Below, piece after piece: positions 16,148-25,383 of a DNA stretch of 64,000 bases. Source of the stretch: Halobacteriales archaeon QS_6_64_34 (GTDB lineage: Archaea; Halobacteriota; Halobacteria; Halobacteriales; Haloarculaceae); contig PXRT01000013.1 in assembly GCA_003020925.1 (NCBI GenBank), positions 190,110 to 254,109 on the forward strand, in the 5' to 3' direction. The notes beneath the pieces were generated by a model that searched no databases, was not told where the DNA came from, and worked only from the letters and a program-made list of their open reading frames with translations. The first letter of the stretch is position 1. The number at the start of each line of letters is the position of its first letter. Position numbers and translations under genes: made by a program.

Positions 16148-17074
16148 ATGACAGCACTGGACTTCCACGGCGTCTACCCCGCGATGTGTACGCCGTTCCA
16201 CGACGACGACGAGCGCAGTATCGACTTCGAGACACTCAGGCGAGACGCTCAGCGGCTCGAAGCCGCCGGCGTCGACGGCCTCGTTCCGGCCGGCTCCACG
16301 GGCGAGTCGGCGACGATGACCCACGACGAACACATCGAGGTCGTCGAGGCGGTCATCGACGCCGTCGACGACGTCCCCGTCATCGCCGGCACCGGCTCCA
16401 ACAACACCCGAGAGGCCCTTTCGCTCTCCCGGCGGGCCGCCGACGCCGGCGCCGACGGGTTGCTCCTGATTTCGCCGTACTACAATAAGCCCGAACAGCG
16501 CGGCCTGGTCGACCACTACGAGACCATCGCCGACGCGGTCGACTGCCCGCAGGTCGTCTACAACGTCCCCTCGCGGACGGGCCAGAACATCGGGCCCGAC
16601 ACCGCCGTTTCCCTGGCGAGCCATCCGAACATCCAGGCGTACAAGGCCGCCAGCGGCGATATGAACCAGATTTCCGAGATTATCGAGCGCACGCGCGACG
16701 AGGAGTTCGCGGTGCTGTCGGGCGACGACGGGATGACCGTTCCGATGCTCTCGGTCGGCGCGGCGGGCTGTATCTCCGTGGCCGCCAACGTCGAGCCCGA
16801 ACGTACCTGTGCGATGGTCGGCGCGGCGCTGGCCGAGGACTACGAGCGCGCCCGAGCGATTCACCACGAACTCGGACCGCTGTTTCGAGAGCTGTTCGTC
16901 GAGACCAACCCCATCCCGGTCAAGGAGGCGATGCGCATTCGGGGATACGGCCCGGCTCACCTCCGCCAGCCGCTGTCCCGACTCGGCGACGAGTATCTCG
17001 ATGACCTGCGTGACGTGCTCGCCGCCCTCGAAACGGAGGACTTAGCGGACGCCTACGCGGAGCTAGAGCGATGA
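16148..17074 (+). CDS. dapA: 4-hydroxy-tetrahydrodipicolinate synthase
   Basis: First committed step of lysine synthesis: condenses pyruvate with aspartate semialdehyde. A TIM-barrel lyase of 308 residues. The Schiff-base Lys is K166 in AYKAASGD, the catalytic Tyr is Y138 in VVYNVPSRTG, and the pyruvate-binding GSTGES loop is at 49-54. All are intact. It is followed by dapB with an ATGA overlap, so the two are coupled. A pair of tandem repeats lies in the upstream region. Confidence 0.95.
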   Translation: MTALDFHGVYPAMCTPFHDDDERSIDFETLRRDAQRLEAAGVDGLVPAGSTGESATMTHDEHIEVVEAVIDAVDDVPVIAGTGSNNTREALSLSRRAADAGADGLLLISPYYNKPEQRGLVDHYETIADAVDCPQVVYNVPSRTGQNIGPDTAVSLASHPNIQAYKAASGDMNQISEIIERTRDEEFAVLSGDDGMTVPMLSVGAAGCISVAANVEPERTCAMVGAALAEDYERARAIHHELGPLFRELFVETNPIPVKEAMRIRGYGPAHLRQPLSRLGDEYLDDLRDVLAALETEDLADAYAELER

Positions 17075-17823
17075 CACGGATTGCGGTAAACGGCGCGGCG
17101 GGACGCATGGGACGGACAGTCATCGAGACGGCGGCCGACCGCGAGGACTTAGAGGTCATCGTCGGCTTCGATATCGAGGCCGGCGAGGTCGACGGGGTTC
17201 CGGTCGTCGCCGAGGACGTGGCCGAGGCACTGACCGAGTACGACGTAGACGTTGTCGTCGACTTCTCCGTCCCCGAGTCGACGCTGCCGCTGGCCGGGGC
17301 CTGCGTCGAAAGCGGCGTCGGCCTCGTCGTCGGGACCACGGGCTTCGACGACGACGGCCTGGCCGGACTGGACGCCGCCAGCGAGTCGGTGCCGCTGTTG
17401 AAAGCGACGAACTTCTCGCGGGGCATCCAGGTGCTCCAGCGCACGGTACGGGAGGCGGTGCGGGCACTCGATGACTACGACCTCGAACTGATGGAGAGCC
17501 ACCACGACGGGAAGGTCGACGCGCCCTCCGGGACGGCCAAGACCCTGCTCGAAGTCGTCCAAGCGGAGCGCGACGTGGAACCGGTGTACGGCCGCGAGGG
17601 GCATGCCCCCCGCGAGGACGACGAAATCGGTGTCTTCGCCCGCCGGGCCGGCGACATCCGTGGCGAACACGAACTCATCCTCGCGGGCAACGACGAGGTG
17701 TTGTCCCTCTCCCATCACGCCGAGGACCGCGCCGTCTTCGCCGCCGGCGCGCTCGACGCCGCCGCGTGGCTGGTCGGTAGAGAGCCCGGCCAGTACGAGT
17801 TCGGCGAGGTCATAGACGCGTAA
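17071..17823 (+). CDS. dapB: 4-hydroxy-tetrahydrodipicolinate reductase
   Basis: Reduces the DapA product with NAD(P)H. In this 250-residue protein the Rossmann motif GAAGRMG is at 8-14, and VVVDFSVPESTL and VVGTTGF line the cofactor cleft. The substrate-binding helix region ELMESHHDGKVDAPSGTAKT contains the catalytic His-His-x-x-K pattern. The start overlaps the dapA stop (ATGA). Confidence 0.95.
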   Translation: MTRIAVNGAAGRMGRTVIETAADREDLEVIVGFDIEAGEVDGVPVVAEDVAEALTEYDVDVVVDFSVPESTLPLAGACVESGVGLVVGTTGFDDDGLAGLDAASESVPLLKATNFSRGIQVLQRTVREAVRALDDYDLELMESHHDGKVDAPSGTAKTLLEVVQAERDVEPVYGREGHAPREDDEIGVFARRAGDIRGEHELILAGNDEVLSLSHHAEDRAVFAAGALDAAAWLVGREPGQYEFGEVIDA

Positions 17824-17900
17824 CAGCGAAATATCCACGGTTTCTCACCGAGGCACGACGCCATTAAAAGACGGAGCGACAGTTCGAGGAGGTGAGCGGC

Positions 17901-18050
17901 CTACAACTGTTCGAGAGTCCACTGCTGGTTCTCGCCGCCGGCGTAACCGTACTGGTGGACGTTCGCACCGTCGCTGGTCGAGGCGTACTCGATGTCCAGT
18001 GCCTTCCCTGTGCAGCGACCCCAGCAGGGACCTCCATCGAGTACGTGGCT
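17901..18050 (-). pseudogene. Remnant of a ricin-type (beta-trefoil) lectin domain
   Basis: On the minus strand a frame without a credible start encodes CTGKALDIEYASTSDGANVH, then QYGYAGGENQQWTLEQL and a stop. This is the closing repeat of a ricin B-type lectin: G-K-x-L-D pattern, then D-G-A-x-V, then the Q-x-W end motif. Nothing else of such a protein is present nearby, so this is a fragment left after deletion. It lies in the 317-bp gap between dapB and dapD. Confidence 0.55.
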
Positions 18051-18140
18051 GCCGCGATGAGTCCTGAGAGTCCGCCGAGGAAATCACGGCCACGAGTCGA
18101 ACCCCCGACAGGTAATAGGGTCCGTGAAATATGGTCGTTC

Positions 18141-18971
18141 ATGAGTCTACAAGCAGACGTCGAAGCCCTCTGGGAACGGAAACAGGACGGACTGACGGCG
18201 GCCGACACCACCGACGAGCATCTGGACGTGCTGGCGGAGTTTCTGGCCGCGCTGGAAGCCGGTGACGTTCGAGCAGCGGAGAAGTCCGGCGGCGAGTGGG
18301 AGGCAAATACGTGGGTCAAGCAGGGAATTTTGCTGAACTTCGGCCTTCGGGAGACCGTCTCACGTGAGTACGGCGGCGTCACCTACCACGACGTGCTCCC
18401 GCTGCGTGACACCGACGACCTCGGTGACCGTGGCACCCGCAACACGCCAGACGGGACGACCATCCGCCGGGGCGCGTATCTGGGCGAGGACTGCATCATG
18501 ATGTCGCCCTCCTTTGTCAACATCGGCGCCCACGTCGGTGACGGAACACTGGTCGACTCCTGTGACACCGTCGGCTCCTGTGCTCAAATCGGCGAGAACG
18601 TCAAGCTCGGCGCGAACACGCTCATCGGCGGCGTGCTGGAACCGGTCGAGAACGCCCCCGTCATCGTCGAAGACGACGTCTCCCTGGGGGCGGGCTGTCG
18701 GGTGACCAGTGGCTTCGTCGTCGGCGAGGGCTCTATCGTCGGCGAGAACACGCTCCTGACGCCGCGTATCCCGGTCTACGACCTCGTCGAGGCGGACGTC
18801 CTCTACGGTGAACTGCCGCCCGAGCGTCGCGCGTTCCAGCGCTTCGTCGACTCCTCCATCGGCGAGTACGACCTCATCCCCGGCGGCGCCTACAAGCCCG
18901 CCGTAGTGGCGACCGACATCGAGGAAGAGACCCTGGAAGCGACGGAGCGAGAGGACGCGCTGAGAGACTAG
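18141..18971 (+). CDS. dapD: Tetrahydrodipicolinate N-succinyltransferase
   Basis: Adds succinyl from succinyl-CoA to open tetrahydrodipicolinate, committing the cell to the succinylated DAP branch. A protein of 276 residues. The N-terminal helical region is followed by a left-handed beta-helix of hexapeptide repeats (IMMSPSFVNIGAHVGDGTLV; SCAQIGENVKLGANTLIGGV) and a C-terminal acyl-CoA-binding part. The start MSLQADVEAL was chosen; the longer upstream frame covers the lectin remnant on the other strand and has no family support. Confidence 0.92.
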   Translation: MSLQADVEALWERKQDGLTAADTTDEHLDVLAEFLAALEAGDVRAAEKSGGEWEANTWVKQGILLNFGLRETVSREYGGVTYHDVLPLRDTDDLGDRGTRNTPDGTTIRRGAYLGEDCIMMSPSFVNIGAHVGDGTLVDSCDTVGSCAQIGENVKLGANTLIGGVLEPVENAPVIVEDDVSLGAGCRVTSGFVVGEGSIVGENTLLTPRIPVYDLVEADVLYGELPPERRAFQRFVDSSIGEYDLIPGGAYKPAVVATDIEEETLEATEREDALRD

Positions 18972-19001
18972 CGGGGAAGCGAACGCAGTGAGCTTCCTCG
19001 C

Positions 19002-19403
19002 TTACACCGCGTTCGCGAGCGCCCGATGGAACGCCCCGACGGAGTCGAACCGGTCGGCGGGGTCGGCCGCGTCTTCGCACGATGGCGCGACCATCATCGC
19101 ACAGGTCCCGGCCTCGGGGACGACGCTCCACCCGCCGACGAGTTCGTCGCGCCGGACCTCGAGCGTCTCGAACAGCGGGTTCCAGTAGAGGGCGCCGACG
19201 CTGCGGGGGGAGTCCCAGCGGACGATACACGGGTGGCAGTCGGCCTCCATCTTCGATTTCGCGTAACGGAGGGCCGACAGCTGTGAGTCGTGGGTGGTGT
19301 GGGTCTCGCCCCTGCGTGACCCTTTGCGGTAGTCCTCGACGACCCAGAGGCTCCCCTGCTTGACGAGTTCCAGCGGCTGGCGTCGTGGGACCTCCTGTTC
19401 CAT
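19002..19403 (-). CDS. Uncharacterised haloarchaeal protein (133 aa)
   Basis: Begins MEQEVPRRQPLELVKQGSLW and continues WVVEDYRKGSRRGETHTTHD. The middle has EADCHPCIVRWDSPRSVGAL, and a helical end follows. H-x-C-x-I-V-R-W and the YWNP motif look conserved. A CATATTTTT box about 40 bp upstream of the ATG on the minus strand supports the start. It has no membrane segment. I do not recognise a function. Confidence 0.65.
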   Translation of the reverse strand: MEQEVPRRQPLELVKQGSLWVVEDYRKGSRRGETHTTHDSQLSALRYAKSKMEADCHPCIVRWDSPRSVGALYWNPLFETLEVRRDELVGGWSVVPEAGTCAMMVAPSCEDAADPADRFDSVGAFHRALANAV

Positions 19404-19466
19404 GATAGCTCCAATTCCTGCGTGTAATCGGCTGTTGGTGCAAAAATATGTTTGGGTACCATGCAA

Positions 19467-19694
19467 GGTAGTGTTTAGTTTAGTAGAAAACGCGGAAGAG
19501 AGCCAGAAAGCCCCGGCTGGCTTCGGTCGGGGGGCTCGCTGCGCTCCTCGGCCGTCGGCCTGCGGGCTCGACGTACGAGGCGACGCAAGCACTGCAACGA
19601 ACGGGGTGAGTGAAGCGCGCAGCGAGTCGCAGTAGTCGAGCGGTCGGGGGCTTTCTGGCTGGTGACAGTCTGCATCGCCTCACTAAACACCACC
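19467..19694 (+). mobile_element. MITE copy B (228 bp)
   Basis: Same ends and core as copy A. The flanks form TGCAAGG...CCTTGCA, an inverted extension of the terminal repeats rather than a direct target duplication. It separates a promoter plus 20-21 codons of a minus-strand gene (to the right) from whatever followed. No transposase is encoded. Confidence 0.85.
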
Positions 19695-19756
19695 TTGCAC
19701 GGGGCAGGGAAGAAGTCGGCGGCGTACTGGCCGGTGTAGTCCTCGCCGGTATCCAT
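19695..19756 (-). pseudogene. 5' end of a gene cut off by MITE copy B
   Basis: An ATG at 19756 starts MDTGEDYTGQYAADFFPAPC, running straight into the element. A strong TATATTTATC box (19791-19800) lies 35-45 bp upstream. Beyond the MITE only about 60 bp remain before the next gene, and they do not continue a recognisable frame. The chimeric frame through the element would add about 70 unrelated residues. The original product is unknown. Confidence 0.45.
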
Positions 19757-19859
19757 TCCGGGTGCCGGCTAGTGCATTCGTCTATTCTGGGATAAATATA
19801 CAGGCCGACCTCGGTCGGGAGCGCAACCCTTGTTACCGGCCGTCGCCGTTGTTCGGGCA

Positions 19860-21095
19860 ATGAGTCACGACTCGCCGCCGGTCCGCCGCCTCGCGGACTG
19901 GGACCACGACCGCCTCGGTCGGCTGGCGGCCGACCACGGGACGCCGCTGTACGTCGTCGACCTCGACCGGGTCGCACGGAACTACGACCGCTTCGCGTCG
20001 GCCTTCCCCGACGCCCACGTGATGTACGCTGCGAAGGCCCACACCGGCCGCGCCGTCCTCGAGACGCTCCTGGAGACGGGCGCCGACATCGAGTGTGCCG
20101 CCGCCGGCGAACTACAGCGGGCCGTCCAGGCCGGCGCGGACCCGGACACGCTCCAGTACACCGCCGTGAACCCACCCGACGCGGACCTCGACTACGCGGT
20201 CGAACTCGCAGCGGACCATCCCGGCCTCACCATCACCGGCGGCGCCCGCGACACCTTCGACCGCCTCGAAGACCGGGGGTACGACGGTCGGGTCGCCATC
20301 CGCGTCAACCCCGGTATCGGGACCGGCCACCACGAGAAGGTGGCGACGGGGAAAGACGCCAAGTTCGGTATCCCCTACGAGCAGGTGCCCGAGGTGGCCA
20401 AAGACATCGCCGCGCGGTTCGACCTCGTCGGCATCCACGCCCACGCCGGCAGCGGCGTCCTCCACGACGACCTCGACGACCACTGCCACGCCATCGGGAC
20501 GGTCGCCGACGTGGGACGGCACGTAGAGCGGGACGTCACCCCCCTGGAGTTCGTGGACTTCGGCGGCGGCTTCGGCGTGCCCTACCGCGAGGACGAGGAG
20601 CCCCTCGATATGGACGTGGTCGGAAAGAAGGTCCGGGACGCCGTCGGGGAGCTCGATGCCCAGGTGAAGCTCGAACCGGGCCGCTACGTCGTCGCCGACG
20701 CCGAACTGATTCTCACGGAGGTCAACACGGTCAAAGAGGCCCCCGCCGCGACCGTCGTCGGCGTCGACGCCTCGCTGGCGACGCTCATCCGGCCGGCGAT
20801 GTTCGGCTCCTATCACCCTATCCGGAACGTCTCGGCGCCCGACCGCGACCCGCTGGCAGTCTCCGTCGGCGGCCCGTGCTGTACCAGCGCCGACGTGTTC
20901 TGTACCGACCGACCCATCGCCCGGCCGGAGCGGACTGACCTGCTGGCAATCGGCAACGCCGGCGCCTACGGCTACGAACTCGCCAACCAGTTCCACTCAC
21001 AGCCCCGGCCCGCCGAGGTCGCTATCGAGGACGGCGAGACGCGTCTCGTCCGCGAGCGCGAGACGCTGGCCGACGTGACCCGTATGGAGCGATGA
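19860..21095 (+). CDS. lysA: Diaminopimelate decarboxylase
   Basis: Last step of lysine synthesis: decarboxylates meso-diaminopimelate with PLP. A fold type III enzyme of 411 residues. The PLP Lys is K59 in MYAAKAHT, the phosphate-binding loop is in FVDFGGGFGVPY, and LEPGRYVVADA and GGPCCTSADV follow. The Cys-Thr-Ser-x-D segment belongs to the partner-subunit active site. ATG at 19860. It is coupled to dapE by an ATGA overlap. Confidence 0.94.
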   Translation: MSHDSPPVRRLADWDHDRLGRLAADHGTPLYVVDLDRVARNYDRFASAFPDAHVMYAAKAHTGRAVLETLLETGADIECAAAGELQRAVQAGADPDTLQYTAVNPPDADLDYAVELAADHPGLTITGGARDTFDRLEDRGYDGRVAIRVNPGIGTGHHEKVATGKDAKFGIPYEQVPEVAKDIAARFDLVGIHAHAGSGVLHDDLDDHCHAIGTVADVGRHVERDVTPLEFVDFGGGFGVPYREDEEPLDMDVVGKKVRDAVGELDAQVKLEPGRYVVADAELILTEVNTVKEAPAATVVGVDASLATLIRPAMFGSYHPIRNVSAPDRDPLAVSVGGPCCTSADVFCTDRPIARPERTDLLAIGNAGAYGYELANQFHSQPRPAEVAIEDGETRLVRERETLADVTRMER

Positions 21096-22246
21096 GCGTC
21101 GGCTTCGACCTGGAGCGGTTCCACCGCGAGGCCGTCGAGACCGACTCGACGGCGGAGGTGGGGCCGATGCGGGACCTGCTCGTGGCGACGCTGGACCGCG
21201 AGGGAGCCGAGCCATCGGTCGACGACCTCGGCAACGTCGTCGCGACGACCGGCGCGGCCGACCCCGACGCCGCAGCGGCCGGCGAGGGCACCCACCTCGT
21301 CCTGAACACCCACATCGACACGGTGCCGCCCCATCTCCCCTACGAGCGCCGGGAGGCCCCCCCTGGTGACGAGGAGATAACCGGCGACGGTGGCGGTCTC
21401 ACCGGCGACGTGGTCTGTGGCCGGGGGTCGTGTGACGCGAAGGGGCCACTCGCCGCGCTCGTGGAGGCCTTCCTCACCGTCGAGCCGGCCGAGGGCGCGG
21501 TGACGCTGGCCGTCTCCATCGACGAGGAGACAACCCAGACCGGGGGCGCCCACCTCGCCGAAACCCTCGATGCCGACGGGTACATCGTCGGCGAGCCCAC
21601 GGGATTGGACGTCTGTACCGCCGCGAAAGGGCAGTTCGAGGGGACAGTGACGATTTACGGCGAGAGCGGTCACGCCGCAGACCCCGGAAGCGGGGCCAAC
21701 GCCATCCGCGCGGCCGCACCGGTTCTGCAAGCGATGGAAAGTTTTGACGAACAGACCGGTCCGGGTAAGCATGAGACACTCGGCCGCCCCATCCTGACGC
21801 CGTCGATGGTCGAGGGCGGTGAGGCGACCAACCAGATACCCGCCGAGTGTACCATCACCTTCGACCGTCGCTCGGTGCCGCCCGAAACCAGCGAGGAGTT
21901 CCCCGAGGCCCTGGAGCGCCATCTCTCGCAGTGGCTGCCCGAGTCGATGTCACTCGAGGTGGCGCTCATCCGGCCCGATACGCCGTTTCCCGACGCCTTC
22001 GCGACGGACCCCGACAGCGACCTCGTCCAGACGCTCGGTGGCGCCAGCGGCGGGGCAGTACGACCGTTCGAGGCCGCGACGGAGGCCTCTTACTTCGCGG
22101 AGAACGGCCCGACGGTCGTCTTCGGTCCGGGCGTGCTCTCCGACGACATCGGCGCGGTCGCCCACTCGAAACGCGAGTACGTCCGTCTCTCGAAGGTTCG
22201 TGCCGCCGCGCGGGCGGTTCGAGAGACCGTCGAGCGCCTAGTCTAG
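21092..22246 (+). CDS. dapE: Succinyl-diaminopimelate desuccinylase (M20 family)
   Basis: Removes succinyl from N-succinyl-LL-diaminopimelate. A two-domain M20 zinc hydrolase of 384 residues. The metal ligands are H74 and D76 (NTHIDTVPPH), bridging D115 (RGSCDAKGPL), catalytic E145 with E146 (SIDEETTQTGG) and a late His in AVAHSKREY. The central lid/dimerisation domain (about 175-285) is present. Directly coupled to lysA, which strengthens the DapE call over other M20 peptidases. No dapF lies between them. Confidence 0.9.
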   Translation: MSVGFDLERFHREAVETDSTAEVGPMRDLLVATLDREGAEPSVDDLGNVVATTGAADPDAAAAGEGTHLVLNTHIDTVPPHLPYERREAPPGDEEITGDGGGLTGDVVCGRGSCDAKGPLAALVEAFLTVEPAEGAVTLAVSIDEETTQTGGAHLAETLDADGYIVGEPTGLDVCTAAKGQFEGTVTIYGESGHAADPGSGANAIRAAAPVLQAMESFDEQTGPGKHETLGRPILTPSMVEGGEATNQIPAECTITFDRRSVPPETSEEFPEALERHLSQWLPESMSLEVALIRPDTPFPDAFATDPDSDLVQTLGGASGGAVRPFEAATEASYFAENGPTVVFGPGVLSDDIGAVAHSKREYVRLSKVRAAARAVRETVERLV

Positions 22247-22852
22247 AAGCGCCATCGCCTCCTCGTCGGTGACCTGCGAGAAGTCCCGGAAGAACTGCCC
22301 GACGGCCCTGAAGCTCCGGGGGGTCGCCAGTATCACGAGGCGGTCGACTTTGCGCTCCAGTTCGTCGGCGGTCCGGGGCGAGCCGACCGGCACCGCAGCG
22401 GTCACACTCGTGGCGCCGGCCGCCCGGACCCGCTTGAGGCAGGCGAACATCGTGGCGCCCGTGGCGAACCCGTCGTCGACAACACAGACATGCTTGCCTT
22501 CGAGGGAAATCAGTTGCCGGCCCTCCCGGTAGCGCTCGCGCTTCTCCCGGGCAGCGCGCTTTTCGTGGTCGATTTCGTCTTCCAGATACCCCGTGGTCAG
22601 GTCGAGCTTCCCGACGAGGGAGTCGTTGCGCCAGGTCGTCCCGTCGTCGGCGACGGCGGCGACTGCCAGTTCGGGGTTGCCCGGCGCGCCGACCTTGCTC
22701 GCGACCACCACGTCAAGTGACACGTCGAGTGCGTCCGCGACGGGTCGAGCCACCGGGAGTCCGCCGCGCGGGATGCCCAGCGCGATATCCACGTCCAACC
22801 CACGGAGCTCGGCAGCGAGCTGTTCACCGGCGTCCGTGCGGTCCGTGAACAT
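22238..22852 (-). CDS. Phosphoribosyltransferase (type I PRTase fold)
   Basis: A protein of 204 residues. The PRPP-binding motif VCVVDDGFATGATM lies at 122-135, with the hydrophobic-Asp-Asp and Gly-x-x-Thr-Gly pattern. A conserved early ALGIPRGGLPVARPVADALD segment binds pyrophosphate, and VVASKVGAPGNPELAVAAV is typical of haloarchaeal members. The base substrate is unknown. Its end overlaps the dapE stop by nine bases. The start MFTDRTDAGE matches the family. Confidence 0.82.
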   Translation of the reverse strand: MFTDRTDAGEQLAAELRGLDVDIALGIPRGGLPVARPVADALDVSLDVVVASKVGAPGNPELAVAAVADDGTTWRNDSLVGKLDLTTGYLEDEIDHEKRAAREKRERYREGRQLISLEGKHVCVVDDGFATGATMFACLKRVRAAGATSVTAAVPVGSPRTADELERKVDRLVILATPRSFRAVGQFFRDFSQVTDEEAMALLD

Positions 22853-23095
22853 ATCAGATACTATGACAGTATCGGACTTAACCCCCGGGGGTAGTACTGC
22901 CGCCATACTCGAGAAGGCTCCGTATCAATCCTGAGACGGGGCCGCCGCCGGCTCTGTGTCCACCGAGAGGGTTCTGAGGGTTGTGTTCGATGGCCGCGAC
23001 AGGGGCAGGTGGCCATCAGCTATTCGTAAGGACTACGTGGTGACGGTCAGCAGCGATGGTGATATCGCGTTGGAACCGCTCGTGGCGTAGCGGTG

Positions 23096-24487
23096 TCATG
23101 CCCCGTCGACGCCCTCGGCCAACTCGGCCGCGAGCCCGGTGTAGCCCGCCGGCGTCAGCGCCTCTAGCTCCGCCCGCACGTCCTCGCTGACGTCGAGGTC
23201 CGCAATCATCTCGCGGAAGTCCGCGATTGTCACGTCCTTGCCTCGGGTCGCCTCCTTGACCTGCTCGTAGGCGTCGTCGTGGCCCTCCCGCCGGAGGATT
23301 GTCTGGACGGCCTCGCCGATGATTTCGGGCGTGTTCTCGAGGTCCTCGCGCATGACCTGCTCGTTGGGGACGACCTTGGCCAGCCCGTTCTGGCACTTGC
23401 CGTAGGCGATAAGCGAATAGGCGAGGGCCGAGCCGACGTTGCGCTTGACCGTCGAGTCCGAGAGGTCCCGCTGGAGCCGGGAGTTCGTCACGTAGTCGCC
23501 CAGGAAGACCAGGTCCGAGTTGGCCTTCGAGAGGTTCCCCTCGCTGTTCTCGAAGTCGATGGGGTTGACCTTGTGGGGCATCGTCGAGGAGCCGGTCTCG
23601 CCCTCGACGGTCTGTTGGCCCAGATAGCGGTCCGAGACGTAGAGCCACATGTCCCGGTCCATGTCCAGCAGGACGTTGTTCGCGCCACAGACCGCATCAA
23701 AGAGCACGGCGAGGTCGTCACAGGGGTTGACCTGCGTGGTCAGTGGCTCGTGGTCCAGCCCGAGCGAGCCGACGAACGACTGGGCGAAGGCGGGCCAGTC
23801 GACGTCCGGATAGGCGGCGTGGTGGGCCGCGTAGGTGCCCGATGCGCCGGCGAGTTTCCCCGAGAGGTCCGTGGCCGCCCGTTCGATGCGAGCGATGGCC
23901 TGGCCGAGTCGGGAGGCGTAGACGGCCATCTCCTTGCCGAAGGTCGTCGGCGTGGCGGGCTGGCCGTGGGTCCGGGCGAGCATCGCCACGTCGGCGTAGT
24001 CGTGTGCCATCTCGACGAGCGTGTTCCGAATCTCGCGCAGTTCCGGTACGAGCACCTCCTCGGCGGCAGGTTTGACCAGCAGGCGGTGAGCGAGGTTGTT
24101 CACGTCCTCGCTGGTCAGCCCGAAGTGAATCCAGTGGTCGGCTTCGAGCCCCTCGGGCATCCCCAGCCGGAGGAAGTATTCGACCGCTTTGACGTCGTGG
24201 TTCGTGGCGGCGTACTCGCCGTACCCCTCGGTCTCCAGTTGCTTGATGACGGCGGCGTCCTCGTCGTCGAAGCCCTCGTAGAGCGCGCGAAGCTCGGTTC
24301 GCTGGGCCTCGGAAATCGACAGCGGCGTAGCCTCGAGGTCGGCCAGGCCGACGAGATACTCCACTTCGACTTCGACGCGGGCGCGCATGAGCGCCCGCTC
24401 GCTGGCGTACGGGACGAGCGGCTCGGTGTAGCGGGCGTAGCGGCCGTCAAGCGGCGAGACAGCGGCGAGTGGCCCTCTGTCGGTCAT
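23096..24487 (-). CDS. purB: Adenylosuccinate lyase
   Basis: Acts twice in purine synthesis, releasing fumarate from SAICAR and from adenylosuccinate. A fumarase/aspartase superfamily member of 463 residues. The signature SSTMPHKVNP lies at 300-309 with the catalytic Ser loop. The general-acid His is in ARTHGQPATP (171-180), and TSEDVNN (125-131) is the conserved substrate block. Length and motifs are complete. Confidence 0.96.
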   Translation of the reverse strand: MTDRGPLAAVSPLDGRYARYTEPLVPYASERALMRARVEVEVEYLVGLADLEATPLSISEAQRTELRALYEGFDDEDAAVIKQLETEGYGEYAATNHDVKAVEYFLRLGMPEGLEADHWIHFGLTSEDVNNLAHRLLVKPAAEEVLVPELREIRNTLVEMAHDYADVAMLARTHGQPATPTTFGKEMAVYASRLGQAIARIERAATDLSGKLAGASGTYAAHHAAYPDVDWPAFAQSFVGSLGLDHEPLTTQVNPCDDLAVLFDAVCGANNVLLDMDRDMWLYVSDRYLGQQTVEGETGSSTMPHKVNPIDFENSEGNLSKANSDLVFLGDYVTNSRLQRDLSDSTVKRNVGSALAYSLIAYGKCQNGLAKVVPNEQVMREDLENTPEIIGEAVQTILRREGHDDAYEQVKEATRGKDVTIADFREMIADLDVSEDVRAELEALTPAGYTGLAAELAEGVDGA

Positions 24488-24724
24488 ACCGGAGAGTCTA
24501 CCGGAGACCCGAAAAAGCGTGTCGACTCACACTGGCGGCTGTGCGGTCGAAACCACGGCCGGCACCCGTCTGGTTGCGAAACGTCGCAGTCGGTAGTGTC
24601 CGCGTCAGGGCAGTTTCAGGTAGGTGTCATACTGTCGGTCGAGATATGGACCAGAATCGAACGCTGAGTGCTCATGCTCACGTCTCTCGTCCGGCCGACC
24701 AAATATCTCCGGGCGGTTGCGCGC

Positions 24725-25276
24725 TCAGGACAACCAGCCGTACTCGTCCGTGGCCTCGCCGAACCGGCCGTCCGGCGGGTCGTACCGGTAGAGGTCCTGT
24801 CCCAGCGCGACCCAGGCTAGGCCGTAGGGGAGTGCGGTCCAGGGCGATATCTCGTTGAACCCGAGAAAGGCGAGGGTACCGGCGAACAGCAAGACCCCCA
24901 GCCAGGGCGGCTGGACGCGGGTTCGGACCAGGCCGACGCTGACCAGGAGGGACCCACTTACCAGCGCGAGCACGCCGATACCGACGATGGCGTCGCCGCC
25001 GCCGGCCGTGACGGCGACGAGTTGGCCGACGGCGAAGACGACACCGCCGAGCGCCCCGAGCCAGGCACCCGCCGTCCCGGGCCGTTTCATACGGGCCCCG
25101 TAGAAGCTCTCGACGGCGTACTGTCCGACCACGATGGCCAGCGTCGACAGCGCGACTCCCAGCAGGACAGAGGTGTGCTCGCGGCCTACCATCCCGGCCG
25201 CGACGACCCACGCGAGCCAGACGAGGCCGCCGGCGGCGGCGACCAGTCCGGCGCGCTGACAACGAAGCTTCGACAT
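24725..25276 (-). CDS. Multi-pass membrane protein, unknown function
   Basis: A protein of 183 residues with five or six hydrophobic segments (about 10-28, 36-54, 70-90, 96-115, 122-140 and 146-160). A short cytosolic tail reads DLYRYDPPDGRFGEATDEYG. The start MSKLRCQRAG is preferred to ATGs further upstream. There are no conserved charged residues within the helices to suggest transport. The 237 bp between it and purB hold nothing I can identify. Confidence 0.7.
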   Translation of the reverse strand: MSKLRCQRAGLVAAAGGLVWLAWVVAAGMVGREHTSVLLGVALSTLAIVVGQYAVESFYGARMKRPGTAGAWLGALGGVVFAVGQLVAVTAGGGDAIVGIGVLALVSGSLLVSVGLVRTRVQPPWLGVLLFAGTLAFLGFNEISPWTALPYGLAWVALGQDLYRYDPPDGRFGEATDEYGWLS

Positions 25277-25383
25277 ACTGGCGAGTGGTCGGCCGGCTAC
25301 TAATACTGTCGGCTGTGCCAGTACTCGGAACACGTGGGGCGAGCGTCCACACGTCGCGGACTGTTTGTTACTCCGTCCGAGTG

